Source: Alcaligenes faecalis
GTDB lineage: Bacteria; Pseudomonadota; Gammaproteobacteria; Burkholderiales; Burkholderiaceae_B
Length of the DNA stretch: 64,000 nucleotides
Direction: 5' to 3'
Assembly: GCF_009497775.1 (NCBI RefSeq)
Contig: NZ_CP031012.1
Coordinates: 2,046,001-2,110,000, forward strand
In this document: piece after piece, positions 35,956-45,450 of the stretch
How the letters are laid out: every line of letters begins with the position of its first letter
How positions within the stretch are numbered: the stretch's first letter is position 1
Made by a program: the position numbers and the translations under genes
The notes under the pieces: model-generated
The model's input: only the letters and a program-made list of their open reading frames with translations
Database searches by the model: none
What the model was told of the DNA's origin: nothing

Positions 35956-36818
35956 GAGGTTTCCTTGCTTGAAGTAGGGTGGCTAAGCGGGCCATCAATG
36001 GCCCTGTTGCTGTTATGAAAGCTGGGCCACAAAAGGGGCCAGTCATGCTGACGGGTCGGTTCTGCTTGCGGATTGAAACTGCGCTCACGCAGCATGCCGT
36101 GCCCGTGCTGATTAATGGTGATGACGGTGGTGCAACGGGTGCCGTAATCGGGGCTGACAATAAACGGGCTGCTTAACAGGCGTTCGTGTTCAAGACTTAA
36201 GCCGGTCTGGGGCAAGTCGGCATCGGCAGCGACTTCCTGATTGCGCAAACTCTGAAACAAGCCTTCTACCGCTTGCGGCGAGCCATCAAAATGCTGTGCC
36301 TGCAGGGTTTCTTTCAGGAACAGGCTTTTGGGCCAAGGCGTATTGAGCCAGGCATTACTCAGGACATGCACACCCGGTTCCAGCATGTGCGGGCTGCCAT
36401 TGGGGTGACGATTGCTGTAATAGCCCAGGCGCAAAGGCTGTTGCTTGTCAGGCCATTCCAGCACAAAAAGATTGAAGCCGGCGTAATCGGCCCCTTCCTG
36501 GGCCAACTGTTCCAGATAGTCGGCGGGACTGCGCTCATCCTTTAGAAACTGTGGAATCAACTCGCCGCGTGAGCGCTGCTTGCTGTTTTTGCTGCTGGGG
36601 GCTTCGCGGTAATTGGTCAACAGGGCCAGCCGACCACGGCCTTGCGTCAGGCCCAACCAGGTGCCTCCGGCTTGCAGGTCCCGACCCGCCAGAATCTTGG
36701 GCTCGTCCCGCCAGGGCTGAGCGGCCTGACTGGGGCGAGCATGATATTCGTCGCGATTGGCGGCAATAATCAGCGGCCAATCTGCATTAACTCCGACGGC
36801 GATATAAGCGATGCACAT
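35952..36818 (-). CDS. NRDE (TANGO2-like) family protein
   Basis: A 288-residue protein beginning MCIAYIAV and containing ANRDEYHARPS, the NRDE motif, then LAGRDLQAGGTWLGLT and ALLTNYREA. This Ntn-hydrolase-like family includes TANGO2 and bacterial homologues of unclear function, recently connected to heme handling. The next gene downstream is coupled to it by a 4-bp overlap. Confidence 0.88.
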   Translation of the reverse strand: MCIAYIAVGVNADWPLIIAANRDEYHARPSQAAQPWRDEPKILAGRDLQAGGTWLGLTQGRGRLALLTNYREAPSSKNSKQRSRGELIPQFLKDERSPADYLEQLAQEGADYAGFNLFVLEWPDKQQPLRLGYYSNRHPNGSPHMLEPGVHVLSNAWLNTPWPKSLFLKETLQAQHFDGSPQAVEGLFQSLRNQEVAADADLPQTGLSLEHERLLSSPFIVSPDYGTRCTTVITINQHGHGMLRERSFNPQAEPTRQHDWPLLWPSFHNSNRAIDGPLSHPTSSKETS

Positions 36819-36944
36819 GTGCCGATTGTAGGATGGCTATGCAGGCTTTGGTAGCCAAAGTACCGCCAAGTTCCGCTTTTTTTCTCAGTATTGAGAATGC
36901 CGTTTCAGGTTTGGGGTTCAGGGCGTGAATCCCAGGCTCACGGT

Positions 36945-37895
36945 CTATGGAAGGGTGTCGTAGTCTTGTGCCAGGCGCACGACGGTGACACCGGGCCGTA
37001 GCTGGCGCAGGGAAGGCATCACCAGGGTGCAGTTATCGTAAGGCGTCAGCAAGGGCTGGCCATCGGCTTGCCCGATTGTCGTACCTGCATCGGCCAAGGT
37101 TTCCAGACCTTGCCAGTTCTGGCTGAAACTGACTTGCATGGAAGGCGCTACCAATGCATGGGTGACTTGCAGAATGCGCTGCGTATCGGGCGAGGCTCGC
37201 CGCCAGTCCGGGGGCAAATCCTCTTCCTCCACAATCTCGGAGGCGATCAGAAAGCGGGCAATCAGATCCAGTGCGATCGCCGGCGTATCAGGATCGCCAT
37301 GAAAACCGCATTCCAATAACAAGGAGCGCGCCTCATTGGCATCTGGATCAGAGAATCGGCCGTAATCGCGCATGCGCACGCCGTCCTTATGGCCGCTATC
37401 CACAATCACATGCTCGGGGGCGCCCAGGGTTCGGGCCAGCTCGATATTGCGCGCCAGGGTGCCGGTCAATAACAAGGGGGCGCTGGGTTCATGCATGGAG
37501 TGCAGGTCCAGCAACCAGTCGGCTTGTTCCAGCCAAGGCAAGATGGCGCGTGCGCGACGCTGTTCTTGTGTCTGTGTTTGAGACAGCTTCTGCTCGCTCC
37601 AGACACGGTTCATGTCTTCGTCCACATAGCGGCTGGCATCGTGCTGTTCAGGGTCAAAGCGATCAAAGGCGTCCAGATTGCAAAAGGCCAGAATCAGTTT
37701 GCCGCGACGGGGCTGCAAGCCGCTGGCCAGCACGGCTTTCAAGGCCCAGGCCCCGCACAGTTCGTTGCCATGAATCAGGGCGCTGATCATGACGGTACGG
37801 CCTGCTTTACCCGAGTCCAGACACCAGAGGCCAGGAACGCCGGTATTGCCCTGACGCTCTTCGTGAATGTCAGGGAAGGAAAGAGAAAATTGCAT
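36945..37895 (-). CDS. Succinylglutamate desuccinylase/aspartoacylase family protein (M14)
   Basis: A 316-residue zinc hydrolase: ALIHGNELCGAWA (metal-binding His and Glu) and LLDLHSMHEPSAPL (second His) give the M14/AstE-AspA site; the Arg/Asn of substrate binding follow in FDPEQHDASRYVDEDMNR. It would cleave an N-acyl amino acid or ester. ATG 37895 has GGAG eight bases before it. It is 44 bp after a Bug-type receptor gene on the same strand, which may supply its substrate. Confidence 0.82.
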   Translation of the reverse strand: MQFSLSFPDIHEERQGNTGVPGLWCLDSGKAGRTVMISALIHGNELCGAWALKAVLASGLQPRRGKLILAFCNLDAFDRFDPEQHDASRYVDEDMNRVWSEQKLSQTQTQEQRRARAILPWLEQADWLLDLHSMHEPSAPLLLTGTLARNIELARTLGAPEHVIVDSGHKDGVRMRDYGRFSDPDANEARSLLLECGFHGDPDTPAIALDLIARFLIASEIVEEEDLPPDWRRASPDTQRILQVTHALVAPSMQVSFSQNWQGLETLADAGTTIGQADGQPLLTPYDNCTLVMPSLRQLRPGVTVVRLAQDYDTLP

Positions 37896-37939
37896 GGAAG
37901 GACTCCAGCGCCCCAGCAGCCAGCCAGGGCGCATGTGTT

Positions 37940-38929
37940 TTATTCGGCTTGCAGCTTGGCCAGTTCGACCAGACGGGCGTATTTGTCGACCTCTTTGGCC
38001 TGGAACTCTGCCGCGTTCATGCCAGGGGCGTAGAGCGTAGCCCCATTGGATTGCATCTTTTCTTGCAGGGTGGCGGATTGCAGACTGTTGTCCAAAGCCT
38101 GACGCAAGGCGTTGGTGACGGACTCAGGCAGATCCTTGGGGCCATACAAGCCAAACCAGACGTTGATATCGACCTTTTCAAAGCCGGGGGTATCGGCCAG
38201 TGGCGGGATTTCCGGGGCAGCCGGAGAGGCATGGGTTTCAGTAATGCCCAAAGGCACAATCGCCCCTGCGCGGGCTTGTGACAGACCCGAGGACAGCACA
38301 AGGTAAGCCGTATCCAGCTGACCGCTCATTAGGTCCGAAACCAGAGGGGGAACACCGCGGTAGGGCACGTGCATGGCAGTGGTGCCGGTCGAGGCGTTCA
38401 CCATTTCACCGGCCAGGTGCAAGGTGGTGCCTACACCCGAGGAACCAAAGCTGAAGGCTTCCGGTTTGGCAGCACGCAGCTTTTGCGCATAGTCTGCGGC
38501 AGAGCGAATGCCGGACTCTTTGGAGGCCGCCAGCAACAAGGGCTGGGAGGCAATCATGCCAATAGGCGTGAAGTCTTTTTGCCCGTCATAGCGTACGGCC
38601 TTGTTGATCATGCCGGCGATGATCATTTCGTTGGTCGAACCCAGCAGCAAGGTATAGCCGTCGGCTGCCGCACGCTGCACGCGTTGAGCACCAATGGTGC
38701 CCCCTGCTCCGCCTGCATTTTCGACAACGACGCTTTGGCCCAAACGGCTGCTGAGTTCTTCAGCCAGCAGGCGGGCCGTCAAATCCACGCTGCCTCCAGC
38801 GGGGTAACCCACGACCAGAGTCAGGCTGCGTGAAGGGTAGGTATCGGCGTGGCTGATCGAGGCTTGCAAGAGGCTACAGGCGCCCAGAATGCCAAGGACC
38901 AAGCTGCGCTTGGAGAAAGAAAAAGACAT
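37940..38929 (-). CDS. Bug family tripartite tricarboxylate transporter substrate-binding protein
   Basis: A 329-residue periplasmic receptor with a signal peptide cut near SHADTYPS. Family motifs are LTLVVGYPAGGSVDLTARLLAEELSSRLGQSVVVENAGGAGGTIGA and DGYTLLLGS. Bug receptors are strongly expanded in Bordetella and Alcaligenaceae and bind carboxylates. No TctA/TctB membrane genes lie next to it. It probably delivers the substrate processed by the downstream M14 enzyme. Confidence 0.92.
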   Translation of the reverse strand: MSFSFSKRSLVLGILGACSLLQASISHADTYPSRSLTLVVGYPAGGSVDLTARLLAEELSSRLGQSVVVENAGGAGGTIGAQRVQRAAADGYTLLLGSTNEMIIAGMINKAVRYDGQKDFTPIGMIASQPLLLAASKESGIRSAADYAQKLRAAKPEAFSFGSSGVGTTLHLAGEMVNASTGTTAMHVPYRGVPPLVSDLMSGQLDTAYLVLSSGLSQARAGAIVPLGITETHASPAAPEIPPLADTPGFEKVDINVWFGLYGPKDLPESVTNALRQALDNSLQSATLQEKMQSNGATLYAPGMNAAEFQAKEVDKYARLVELAKLQAE

Positions 38930-39087
38930 GATGTGCTCCCCGTTCGATGGATAGGTTTCCAGGCAGCGGCCAGTGCGCGCGCTGTGGACCTGTTTATCCT
39001 TAGTTATGAAAGGGTATTGTGTCCGCTACGGCTATTTGCGTTGTGCCGTTACAGCACATGGTCGTGCTTTTTCAGTTGGGTCTGATG

Positions 39088-40002
39088 TTAGCGGCCTTGC
39101 TGGGTGAAGGCCCAGACAGACTCCGCCAGGTCCGAGAGTGGGGCTCGGGAGCGATACAGACGAACTTCAAAGGCAATTTCATCGCCTTTGCCGCCCAATT
39201 GCACCAGCGTGCCGCGACGGCATTCATTGGCAATCATGGACAGGGGCAACCAGGCTACACCCATGCCTTTCAAGACTGAGCCCATGGCCGTATCCAGTGA
39301 ATCGCAACGCACGGTGCTGACCAGGGGATAGGGGAAATGATGCAGCTTGTCGCCCAGGATGCGGGCCATGGCCAAGCCGCCCGAATATGAAATCAAAGGA
39401 ATGCTGCGCCCGCTATCGGCATTGAGTTCATACAAGGGTGTGCCATTCTTGCGGCGCTGACAGGTGGGCACCAGCTTGTCCGTGGCAATGGTCATGTATG
39501 TCACTTGCTCGGCCAGCAGTTCAATCGACAAGGCCGGGTGTTCATAACAGCATAGAAAGTCGGTTTTGCCCTGGGCCAGCAACTTGGCCATATCGGCCAT
39601 CATGCCGGTGTTGATGTCGATAGGTACATGGGCCGACAAAGGGGCATGGCTACCTTTTTGCAGACGGCTAACCCAGTCCGTGACCAGAGTGCGTGCCAGG
39701 CTGCGGCCAGTGGCAATGCGCAAGTTGCCTTGCCCGGCCTGATCCGAGGCCTGTAATTGCCGACGAACACGGTTCAATTGCTCCAGCACTTGATTGGCCG
39801 TGTTGTAGAACACCTGTCCCTCTGGCGTCAGCGTGATGGGCAAACTGCTGCGTTCTACCAAGGGCGTTCCTACCCAGGCTTCCAAGGCCCGAATGCGACG
39901 TCCAAATGCCGGATGTGTGACGTGGCGTTGCTCTGCTGCCCGAACAAAACTGCCTGCACGAGCCAGGGTCACAAAGTCTTCAAGCAGTTTGAGCTGGGAC
40001 AC
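39088..40002 (-). CDS. LysR family transcriptional regulator
   Basis: A 304-residue regulator with an N-terminal winged helix (LLEDFVTLARAGSFVRAAEQRHVTHPAFGRRIRALEAWVG) and a periplasmic-binding-like effector domain. It lies upstream of and in the same direction as the Bug receptor gene and could control the receptor-hydrolase pair. Confidence 0.9.
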   Translation of the reverse strand: MSQLKLLEDFVTLARAGSFVRAAEQRHVTHPAFGRRIRALEAWVGTPLVERSSLPITLTPEGQVFYNTANQVLEQLNRVRRQLQASDQAGQGNLRIATGRSLARTLVTDWVSRLQKGSHAPLSAHVPIDINTGMMADMAKLLAQGKTDFLCCYEHPALSIELLAEQVTYMTIATDKLVPTCQRRKNGTPLYELNADSGRSIPLISYSGGLAMARILGDKLHHFPYPLVSTVRCDSLDTAMGSVLKGMGVAWLPLSMIANECRRGTLVQLGGKGDEIAFEVRLYRSRAPLSDLAESVWAFTQQGR

Positions 40003-40082
40003 AGAGGGGGCGCTCCTTACAAAAGGGAAGGCAGGTCAGAAACCGAAGCAGGGCGTCAAAGCATGAACAATAACAAAGCACC

Positions 40083-40128
40083 ATAAAAACGCCCCAAAAC
40101 TGGCTGGGAAGCCAAGGTTTGGGGCGTT
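40083..40128 (-). terminator. Terminator of pbpG
   Basis: AACGCCCCAAA / TTTGGGGCGTT is an 11-bp stem with an inner CTTGGC/GCCAG imperfect stem, followed on the - strand by T5. It lies 45 bp after the pbpG stop. Confidence 0.88.
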
Positions 40129-40172
40129 AGGTACTGCCAGGACTGATGCGATGTTCAGGCTCGATGGACGCC

Positions 40173-41177
40173 TTAAAGCATGGCCAGGCCGTTGGATTTT
40201 TCAACCAGATCGCGAATGCGCACGGCGTCACCAATACGCGAGTAACGACCCGAGGAATTGAGCAGCACAATCGCCACTTCACGATCCTCGATCTTGGTCA
40301 GCATGACCAGGCATTCTCCCGCTTCGTTGATGAAGCCGGTTTTGGAAACCTGAATATCCCAGTTGGCGTTCTTCACCAAACGATTGGTGTTGTTGAACAC
40401 GAGTTGGCGACCGCGTACAGGCTGCACGGAATACTGATCGTTGGTGGTGTATTGCTGGATACGGGCATGCTGGCTGGTGGCGGTCAGCAGCTTGACCAGA
40501 TCACGCGGGCTGGCCACGTTGTCGCTGGACAAGCCGGTAGGCTCCACAAAACGCGTATTGCGCATACCCAAGGCACGAGCCTTGTCATTCATGGCGCGCA
40601 CAAAGGCAGGCAGGCCACCGGGATAGCTGCGACCCAAGGCATGGGCAGCCCGGTTTTCCGAAGACATCAGCGCCAGGTGCATCATGTCGGCACGGCTCAG
40701 TTTGGAGCCAACGCTAAGACGCGAACTGGAGTATTTGACGCGGTCCACATCTTCGTCGATGATCTCCAGCATTTCATCCATGGGCAGGCCGGATTCAGCC
40801 ACGACAAGGGCGGTCATCAGCTTGGAGATGGAGGCAATGGGGCGAACCGCGTCGCTGTTTTTCTGGTACAGCACGGTGGACGATTCCAGATCCTGCACAA
40901 AGGCAATTTCCGAACGCAGGGCCGCGTGCTGGATCAGGGCGTCGTGTTTCAGGGCATTAAGTGCGCGACGGCTATCGTTTTCGCTATAGCTGATAGGCTG
41001 CAGGTTTTTTTCGAAAACCAGATGCGGCACGTTGTAGCTGATGGCGGCTGTGGCTTCATCCAGTGTGGATGGCTCGGCCAGCGCCAGTGTCTGCGCAAAG
41101 GACGAAATCGAAAAAGGCGCTAAAAATAAAACACATAGCGCACGTCGAATGAATTTATTTGTTCTGGTCTGAGGCAT
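40173..41177 (-). CDS. pbpG: D-alanyl-D-alanine endopeptidase (PBP7/8)
   Basis: A 334-residue periplasmic penicillin-binding protein of the S11 family with signal peptide (VLFLAPFSISSFAQ). Active-site motifs are SISK (116-119), SEN (173-175) and KTG (279-281). PbpG cleaves DD-crosslinks in peptidoglycan during growth. A strong terminator ends the gene. Confidence 0.9.
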   Translation of the reverse strand: MPQTRTNKFIRRALCVLFLAPFSISSFAQTLALAEPSTLDEATAAISYNVPHLVFEKNLQPISYSENDSRRALNALKHDALIQHAALRSEIAFVQDLESSTVLYQKNSDAVRPIASISKLMTALVVAESGLPMDEMLEIIDEDVDRVKYSSSRLSVGSKLSRADMMHLALMSSENRAAHALGRSYPGGLPAFVRAMNDKARALGMRNTRFVEPTGLSSDNVASPRDLVKLLTATSQHARIQQYTTNDQYSVQPVRGRQLVFNNTNRLVKNANWDIQVSKTGFINEAGECLVMLTKIEDREVAIVLLNSSGRYSRIGDAVRIRDLVEKSNGLAML

Positions 41178-41349
41178 TTTTCAGTTCCCGGTAGGCGAGA
41201 AACAGAAGGGCGAATAGAATTTATGCGCTTATGCTACCAGAAAAAATCCTCTTTATATTAGTATCTTACGGCCCAAAGTTAAAAAAAATTTAAGATGTCT
41301 GCGCGGTATCATTAAGAAACTTATTTTTATCTGTATAAAAACACAGCTT

Positions 41350-41805
41350 ATGTTTTTTTCGAAATTCCAAAATAATAAAAAACCTGTTTTTATAAACAGT
41401 TTTTTGAATCGATTTCTTGTTCCCTTTGCCCTGGTTTTGACACCGCTGGCAAGTCACGGGGCTTCCTTGGCCTGGGATGGGGAACAGCTAAGCAATGCCA
41501 TCACCACCAGCTCGCCCAGCACCCAGCAAAGCTTCCTGCCTGCCGAGGCTGTGCGTGCGCAGGCGGCAAGCATAGGCAAGGTGGAAGTCAGCTATCACCA
41601 CAATGGGCGCGCCGTTCTGAAAAGCCGCTTGTGCTTGCAAGGCGGCTCCTGCGTGGACATGAATGGTTCGGTATTAAGTACCAGAGCCTTTGTCGGTCAG
41701 GATGCGCGTCTTGGCTTTGTGTTGGTGCATGAGGTGTGGAGCTGGGCGGGCAGTACCGAACCTGTGCGTGTGCAGGCCTCGATCCGGGTGAATTACCAGC
41801 GTTAG
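41350..41805 (+). CDS. FlhE-like flagellar-associated periplasmic protein
   Basis: A 151-residue protein with a basic N-terminus and signal segment (LVPFALVLTPLASHGASL). The mature domain has LKSRLCLQGGSCVDMNG, a Cys pair, then STRAFVGQDARLGFVLVHEVW and ends IRVNYQR. The order RLC-CV-G-AF-G-F-VNY matches enterobacterial FlhE as I recall it; FlhE sits in the periplasm and guards flagellar export against proton leak. No flhB or flhA is beside it; the next genes are a MotA/MotB pair, 144 bp on. The start is uncertain, as no ribosome site is clear. Confidence 0.6.
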   Translation: MFFSKFQNNKKPVFINSFLNRFLVPFALVLTPLASHGASLAWDGEQLSNAITTSSPSTQQSFLPAEAVRAQAASIGKVEVSYHHNGRAVLKSRLCLQGGSCVDMNGSVLSTRAFVGQDARLGFVLVHEVWSWAGSTEPVRVQASIRVNYQR

Positions 41806-41948
41806 TCTGTGATTGATGAGGCAGCTTTCCAATAGACGATTTAATTCGTTTTGTACTTGATCCACCTCAAGGTCTAAGCCTAAAGAAACCCGCCGCACTG
41901 CCGATATGTAGTCCTGATGCCCATCGGGCCCATTACCAGGACTTGTGC

Positions 41949-42764
41949 ATGAACCCCTCTACTCTGATCGGCATCGTAGCCAGTGTGCTGCTGTTTGCCG
42001 TGATCTTGTTTTTTACGGCAGAAAACCCCGCCTTGTTTGTGGACCTGCCCAGTCTGGCTGTGGTGCTGGTGGGTACCTTGGCAGCGACGTTTATCAGTTA
42101 TCCCCTAAGCGAAGTTGTCCGTATTTTTGGCCTGATCGGCACCGTGCTGCGCAACGAACGTCTGTACACCCAACAGGATATGGATGAGCTGATCAATATC
42201 TCTCGTCTGTGGATGATGGGGGATATTCGTGCAGTGGAAGAGGCTTTGGAAAAAGTGGCCAACCCGTTTCTGAAAACCGGCGTTCAGCTGGTGATTGACC
42301 GGGCACCGCAGGAAGATATTGAAGACCTTTTGCAATGGCGTATCAGCCGTTTGCGTGCTCGTGAACATGCAGAGGCACAACTGTTCCGTTTGATGGCCAG
42401 CTTCGCGCCCGCCTTCGGTATGGTCGGTACGCTGATCGGTCTGGTCAATCTGATGTTCTTGCTGGGTGATGGCGACATTACGTCTATCGGTCAGCAAATG
42501 GCTCTGGCCCTGATGACGACTTTCTACGGCGTGTTGCTGTCCAATCTGGTCTTCAAACCTGTGGCGGTGAAGCTGGAGCGTCGTACCGAACAGCGTGTGG
42601 TCTTGATGAACATGATCATGCAAGGGGTGTCCATGATGAGCCAGCGCCGTGGTCCGGCCCTGATGCGTGAGACGCTGAACTCCTTCATGGCCCAGTACCA
42701 GGACGAGATCAATGACCGAGGCGGCCGCGACGATGATGCGGACCCGGCTCCGGAACGAGGTTGA
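41949..42764 (+). CDS. motA: MotA/TolQ/ExbB-type flagellar stator protein
   Basis: A 271-residue MotA-family protein with four hydrophobic segments (about 5-22, 31-50, 155-175, 185-205). Family runs include FAPAFGMVGTLIGLVNLMFLLGD and MALALMTTFYGVLLSNLVFKPVAVKLE with the Pro/Gly pattern of the ion path, and the cytoplasmic loop has REHAEAQLFRLMA. It resembles the PomA/LafT-like branch, suggesting a second or lateral-type stator. ATG 41949 has AGGA eight bases upstream. Confidence 0.85.
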   Translation: MNPSTLIGIVASVLLFAVILFFTAENPALFVDLPSLAVVLVGTLAATFISYPLSEVVRIFGLIGTVLRNERLYTQQDMDELINISRLWMMGDIRAVEEALEKVANPFLKTGVQLVIDRAPQEDIEDLLQWRISRLRAREHAEAQLFRLMASFAPAFGMVGTLIGLVNLMFLLGDGDITSIGQQMALALMTTFYGVLLSNLVFKPVAVKLERRTEQRVVLMNMIMQGVSMMSQRRGPALMRETLNSFMAQYQDEINDRGGRDDDADPAPERG

Positions 42765-42768
42765 TCCC

Positions 42769-43614
42769 ATGGCAAACACGGAGCAGGACCTGACCTTGGG
42801 CGAGCTGGCCGATCGCCAGAAAGCCTTGCAAAAGGAACTGGAGCAAGCCCGAGGAGCCAAGATCGAGCAACAACTGGCCAGCAACCTGGGCAGTCGCCGT
42901 CGCAGCCGTCCCTGGAATGATCCGGGGCTGGCGGTGCCCGAGGAAGAAGAAGCCTGGCTGACCACGTATCTGGACATGATGACCTTGCTGCTGGTTCTGA
43001 TGATTGTGATGCTGTCCTTTGCGGGCAAGCGGGCACAAACAGCGGCGCAGGGGCAAGGACAGGGAGGGGCTACGGTCGTTGCGCAAGCGGGCAAAGACGG
43101 AGCTGGTTTGCTACCTGCCGGAGCAGGCCTTTTCCCGGATTCCGGCCAGGGTGAAGGGCAAGGCCAAGGCAATCACGGTCTGAATCTGGACGGCTTGGGC
43201 GACAACATTGATGTGGTCATGAACGATCAATCCGTAAGCTTCCGCATCAATAGCGAGATTCTGTTCAATTCGGGCGGTGCGGATCTGGGGCTGGAAGGTT
43301 TGGCGGTACTACGTCAATTGGCCGCGGTACTGCAAAAATCCACCCACCCGATTGTGATTGAAGGCCATACGGACTCGGTGCCGATTCGTAGCTATCGCTA
43401 TCCCTCCAACTGGGAGCTATCCGGTGCGCGTGCAGGCAGTGTGGTGCGTTATATGGAAGCCAACGGGATTGGCAGCCAGCGCCTGAGTGCTGTCGGTTAC
43501 GCCGATACGCGGCCTTTGGGGGATAACGGCACCTCGCAAGGTCGCGCAACGAATCGACGGGTTGAAATCATTGTGCAGACTCCCCAAGCACAGCCTGAAA
43601 GCCCCGTGGAATAA
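42769..43614 (+). CDS. motB: MotB/OmpA-type flagellar stator protein
   Basis: A 281-residue protein: a charged N-terminus, one transmembrane helix (WLTTYLDMMTLLLVLMIVMLSFAG) with the ion-binding Asp as in MotB, a Gly/Gln-rich linker (QGQGQGGATVV, GQGEGQGQGNHG), and a C-terminal OmpA peptidoglycan-binding domain with EGHTDSVPIRSYRYPSNWELSGARA and RLSAVGYADTRP. ATG 42769 with GAGG eight bases before it is preferred; an in-frame ATG at 42712 would overlap motA. Together with MotA it forms a stator anchored in the wall. Confidence 0.87.
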   Translation: MANTEQDLTLGELADRQKALQKELEQARGAKIEQQLASNLGSRRRSRPWNDPGLAVPEEEEAWLTTYLDMMTLLLVLMIVMLSFAGKRAQTAAQGQGQGGATVVAQAGKDGAGLLPAGAGLFPDSGQGEGQGQGNHGLNLDGLGDNIDVVMNDQSVSFRINSEILFNSGGADLGLEGLAVLRQLAAVLQKSTHPIVIEGHTDSVPIRSYRYPSNWELSGARAGSVVRYMEANGIGSQRLSAVGYADTRPLGDNGTSQGRATNRRVEIIVQTPQAQPESPVE

Positions 43615-43623
43615 GCCCTTAAA

Positions 43624-43663
43624 ACAAAACCCCGGTTTGCGACATACAAATCGGGGTTTTTGT
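43624..43663. terminator. Terminator after motB, shared with a convergent gene
   Basis: ACAAAACCCCG / CGGGGTTTTTGT is a 9- to 10-bp stem with an AT-rich loop and T5. It lies between the + strand stator genes and the - strand symporter gene. Confidence 0.85.
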
Positions 43664-43691
43664 TGTGAGCCTGAATCCAGCGCGTTCGGGT

Positions 43692-45131
43692 TTAGTCCAG
43701 CAGGCGTGTGGAGGAAGCCAAAGTCCCCAAATCGAACTTGGGCAGATGACGGCGTAAAGGCATGATCAGAACGCTGATGACGACCGGCACAATCGCGGCC
43801 AGCAGGAAGGATTCCAGCAGGTAATCCATAGGGCCATTGGGGCGTGGGAATACGGCCAGACCGGCCACCAAACCACCGATCGTGCTGATCGTCGCCGTAA
43901 AGCCATCATAGCGGCGGCTGTACAGACCAAAGAACACTGGGAAGGCCGCAGCGGAGCACAGCAAGTCTGCCAGCAGGAACAGATACAACACGCTAAAGCC
44001 TTGCGAGGATGCATACAGCACCGGGATGGAGCAGAACCAGATCAGGGAACGCGCCAAACTCATCATTTGAGCGGTGTTGCGATGAGGCATGATGCGGCTC
44101 AAATCCACGGCAATCAGACTGGAGACCGCGCTGATCGCAGTATCGGCGCTGCTCATGACCAGGGACAGGCCCAAGGGAATCAGCAGCACCAGGAACCAGA
44201 CCGGCACGTGCGGCAAAATCACATTGAACAAGGCCACGGAGCTGTCACCGGGCGAGCCCAGGCCGACAAAGGCCAGGCCAAACAAGCCCATCAGGAAGAT
44301 GAAGGGCGCCACAAACAAGCCGCCTAGCAGGAAGCCACGACGCATGGATTTGATGTCTTTGGCGGCATAGATACGCTGCCAGTTGCCCTGGTGAAACAGG
44401 CCGGTCAGCAAGATGGCGACAAAGAACGTCAGGCCGGCTTTCACGCCCACGGGATCGCTCAGTTCGATCAGTCGTGGGGCTTCCAGCTTCACGCTGTCAA
44501 ACAACTGCACCGGGCCGCCTACGGCTTGCCAGCCAAACATTACGATCAGGAACAGCATGGGCAGGATGACAAACATCTGCACCTTGTCGGTAAAGATGGA
44601 GGCGCGCAGCCCGCCGTAGGAGGTGTAGATCAGCGTGGCCAGCAACACAATGCTGGCGGTGACCCACAGAGGAATAGGGGCAATCAGGGTGATCATCTTG
44701 GACATGGCGGTGATTTCAGCCGTCATGGAGATGAACATGTAAAACAGCATGATGACCAGGGTCAGCGCATACATGGGGCGACCGTAGCGGGCAATCACAA
44801 ACTCGCTCAGGCTGTGGCCGCGTGGCAGCAATTCGCGCATGCGTTTGCCCAGCGGAATCATGGCCAGACGGGGCGACATGGAGCCAATGGCATAGCCGAT
44901 CACGGCGCTCAAACCGCCCCAACTGGCCGCTTGTGCCGGCGAGAACAGAATCCAGGCGCCCAGCGAGGAGGCCAGTAAAGTCAGAATGGTAGCGACCGAG
45001 CTTTGGCTGTTGCGAGCCACCACAAAGTCCTCCAAGGAGCTGTTGTAGTGGCGGGCGTACAGTACCCCGGCCAAGGCAAAAGCGGCAGAAAAAACGATCA
45101 GCCACAAGAGGGTGGCGGTTTGGTCCAGCAT
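43692..45131 (-). CDS. Sodium/solute symporter under TPP-riboswitch control (putative thiamine-precursor transporter)
   Basis: A 479-residue membrane protein of the SSS (SLC5) family with about 13 hydrophobic segments. LFHQGNWQRIYAAKD and YTSYGGLRASIFTDKVQ are typical SSS runs. The frame extends upstream to 45305 through the riboswitch; ATG 45131 is preferred because GGGGAG lies five bases before it. A full TPP riboswitch lies on the same strand at 45375-45285, so thiamine pyrophosphate would turn it off. Its substrate is therefore probably thiamine, a thiamine precursor or a breakdown product. An SSS protein called ThiV was earlier tied to TPP riboswitches in Methylobacillus; whether this is an orthologue needs a tree. 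Confidence 0.85.
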   Translation of the reverse strand: MLDQTATLLWLIVFSAAFALAGVLYARHYNSSLEDFVVARNSQSSVATILTLLASSLGAWILFSPAQAASWGGLSAVIGYAIGSMSPRLAMIPLGKRMRELLPRGHSLSEFVIARYGRPMYALTLVIMLFYMFISMTAEITAMSKMITLIAPIPLWVTASIVLLATLIYTSYGGLRASIFTDKVQMFVILPMLFLIVMFGWQAVGGPVQLFDSVKLEAPRLIELSDPVGVKAGLTFFVAILLTGLFHQGNWQRIYAAKDIKSMRRGFLLGGLFVAPFIFLMGLFGLAFVGLGSPGDSSVALFNVILPHVPVWFLVLLIPLGLSLVMSSADTAISAVSSLIAVDLSRIMPHRNTAQMMSLARSLIWFCSIPVLYASSQGFSVLYLFLLADLLCSAAAFPVFFGLYSRRYDGFTATISTIGGLVAGLAVFPRPNGPMDYLLESFLLAAIVPVVISVLIMPLRRHLPKFDLGTLASSTRLLD

Positions 45132-45284
45132 GAGATCTCCCCAAAAGCCTGTTTGAACAGGCACAAACCGGCCAAGCTGGCAGGGTGCCAGAACAGGGCG
45201 CAGAAAAATGGAGGGATTGAAATGGGGCGTGTGAGCTTGTGAATGCGCCGCACAGACAAGAGCGCGCAGGCTGCCAGGCCGCGT

Positions 45285-45375
45285 TTCCTTTCCCTTCGCC
45301 GGCATGATCCGGATCAGGTTCTAAGGGTTACCGCATGAATGCGGAGTCTCAGCCCGTTAAGGACTCCCCCAGGAA
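45285..45375 (-). promoter_or_regulatory. TPP riboswitch (THI element) upstream of the symporter
   Basis: On the - strand the element has GGGGGAGTCC, then GGGCTGAGA (P3/P2 side), and the distal AACCTGATCCGGAT followed by GCCGGCGAAGGGA. Flanking TTCCT (5') and AGGAA (3') pair to close P1. All conserved TPP-contacting blocks are present in order. It lies about 150 bp upstream of the symporter ATG. Confidence 0.95.
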
Positions 45376-45450
45376 CAGGCTAGAAGAGTAGGAGAGCTTC
45401 TTTCAAATGTCAATAATACGGTTCACTGCAATTTATGCTATGGTCTGGCT

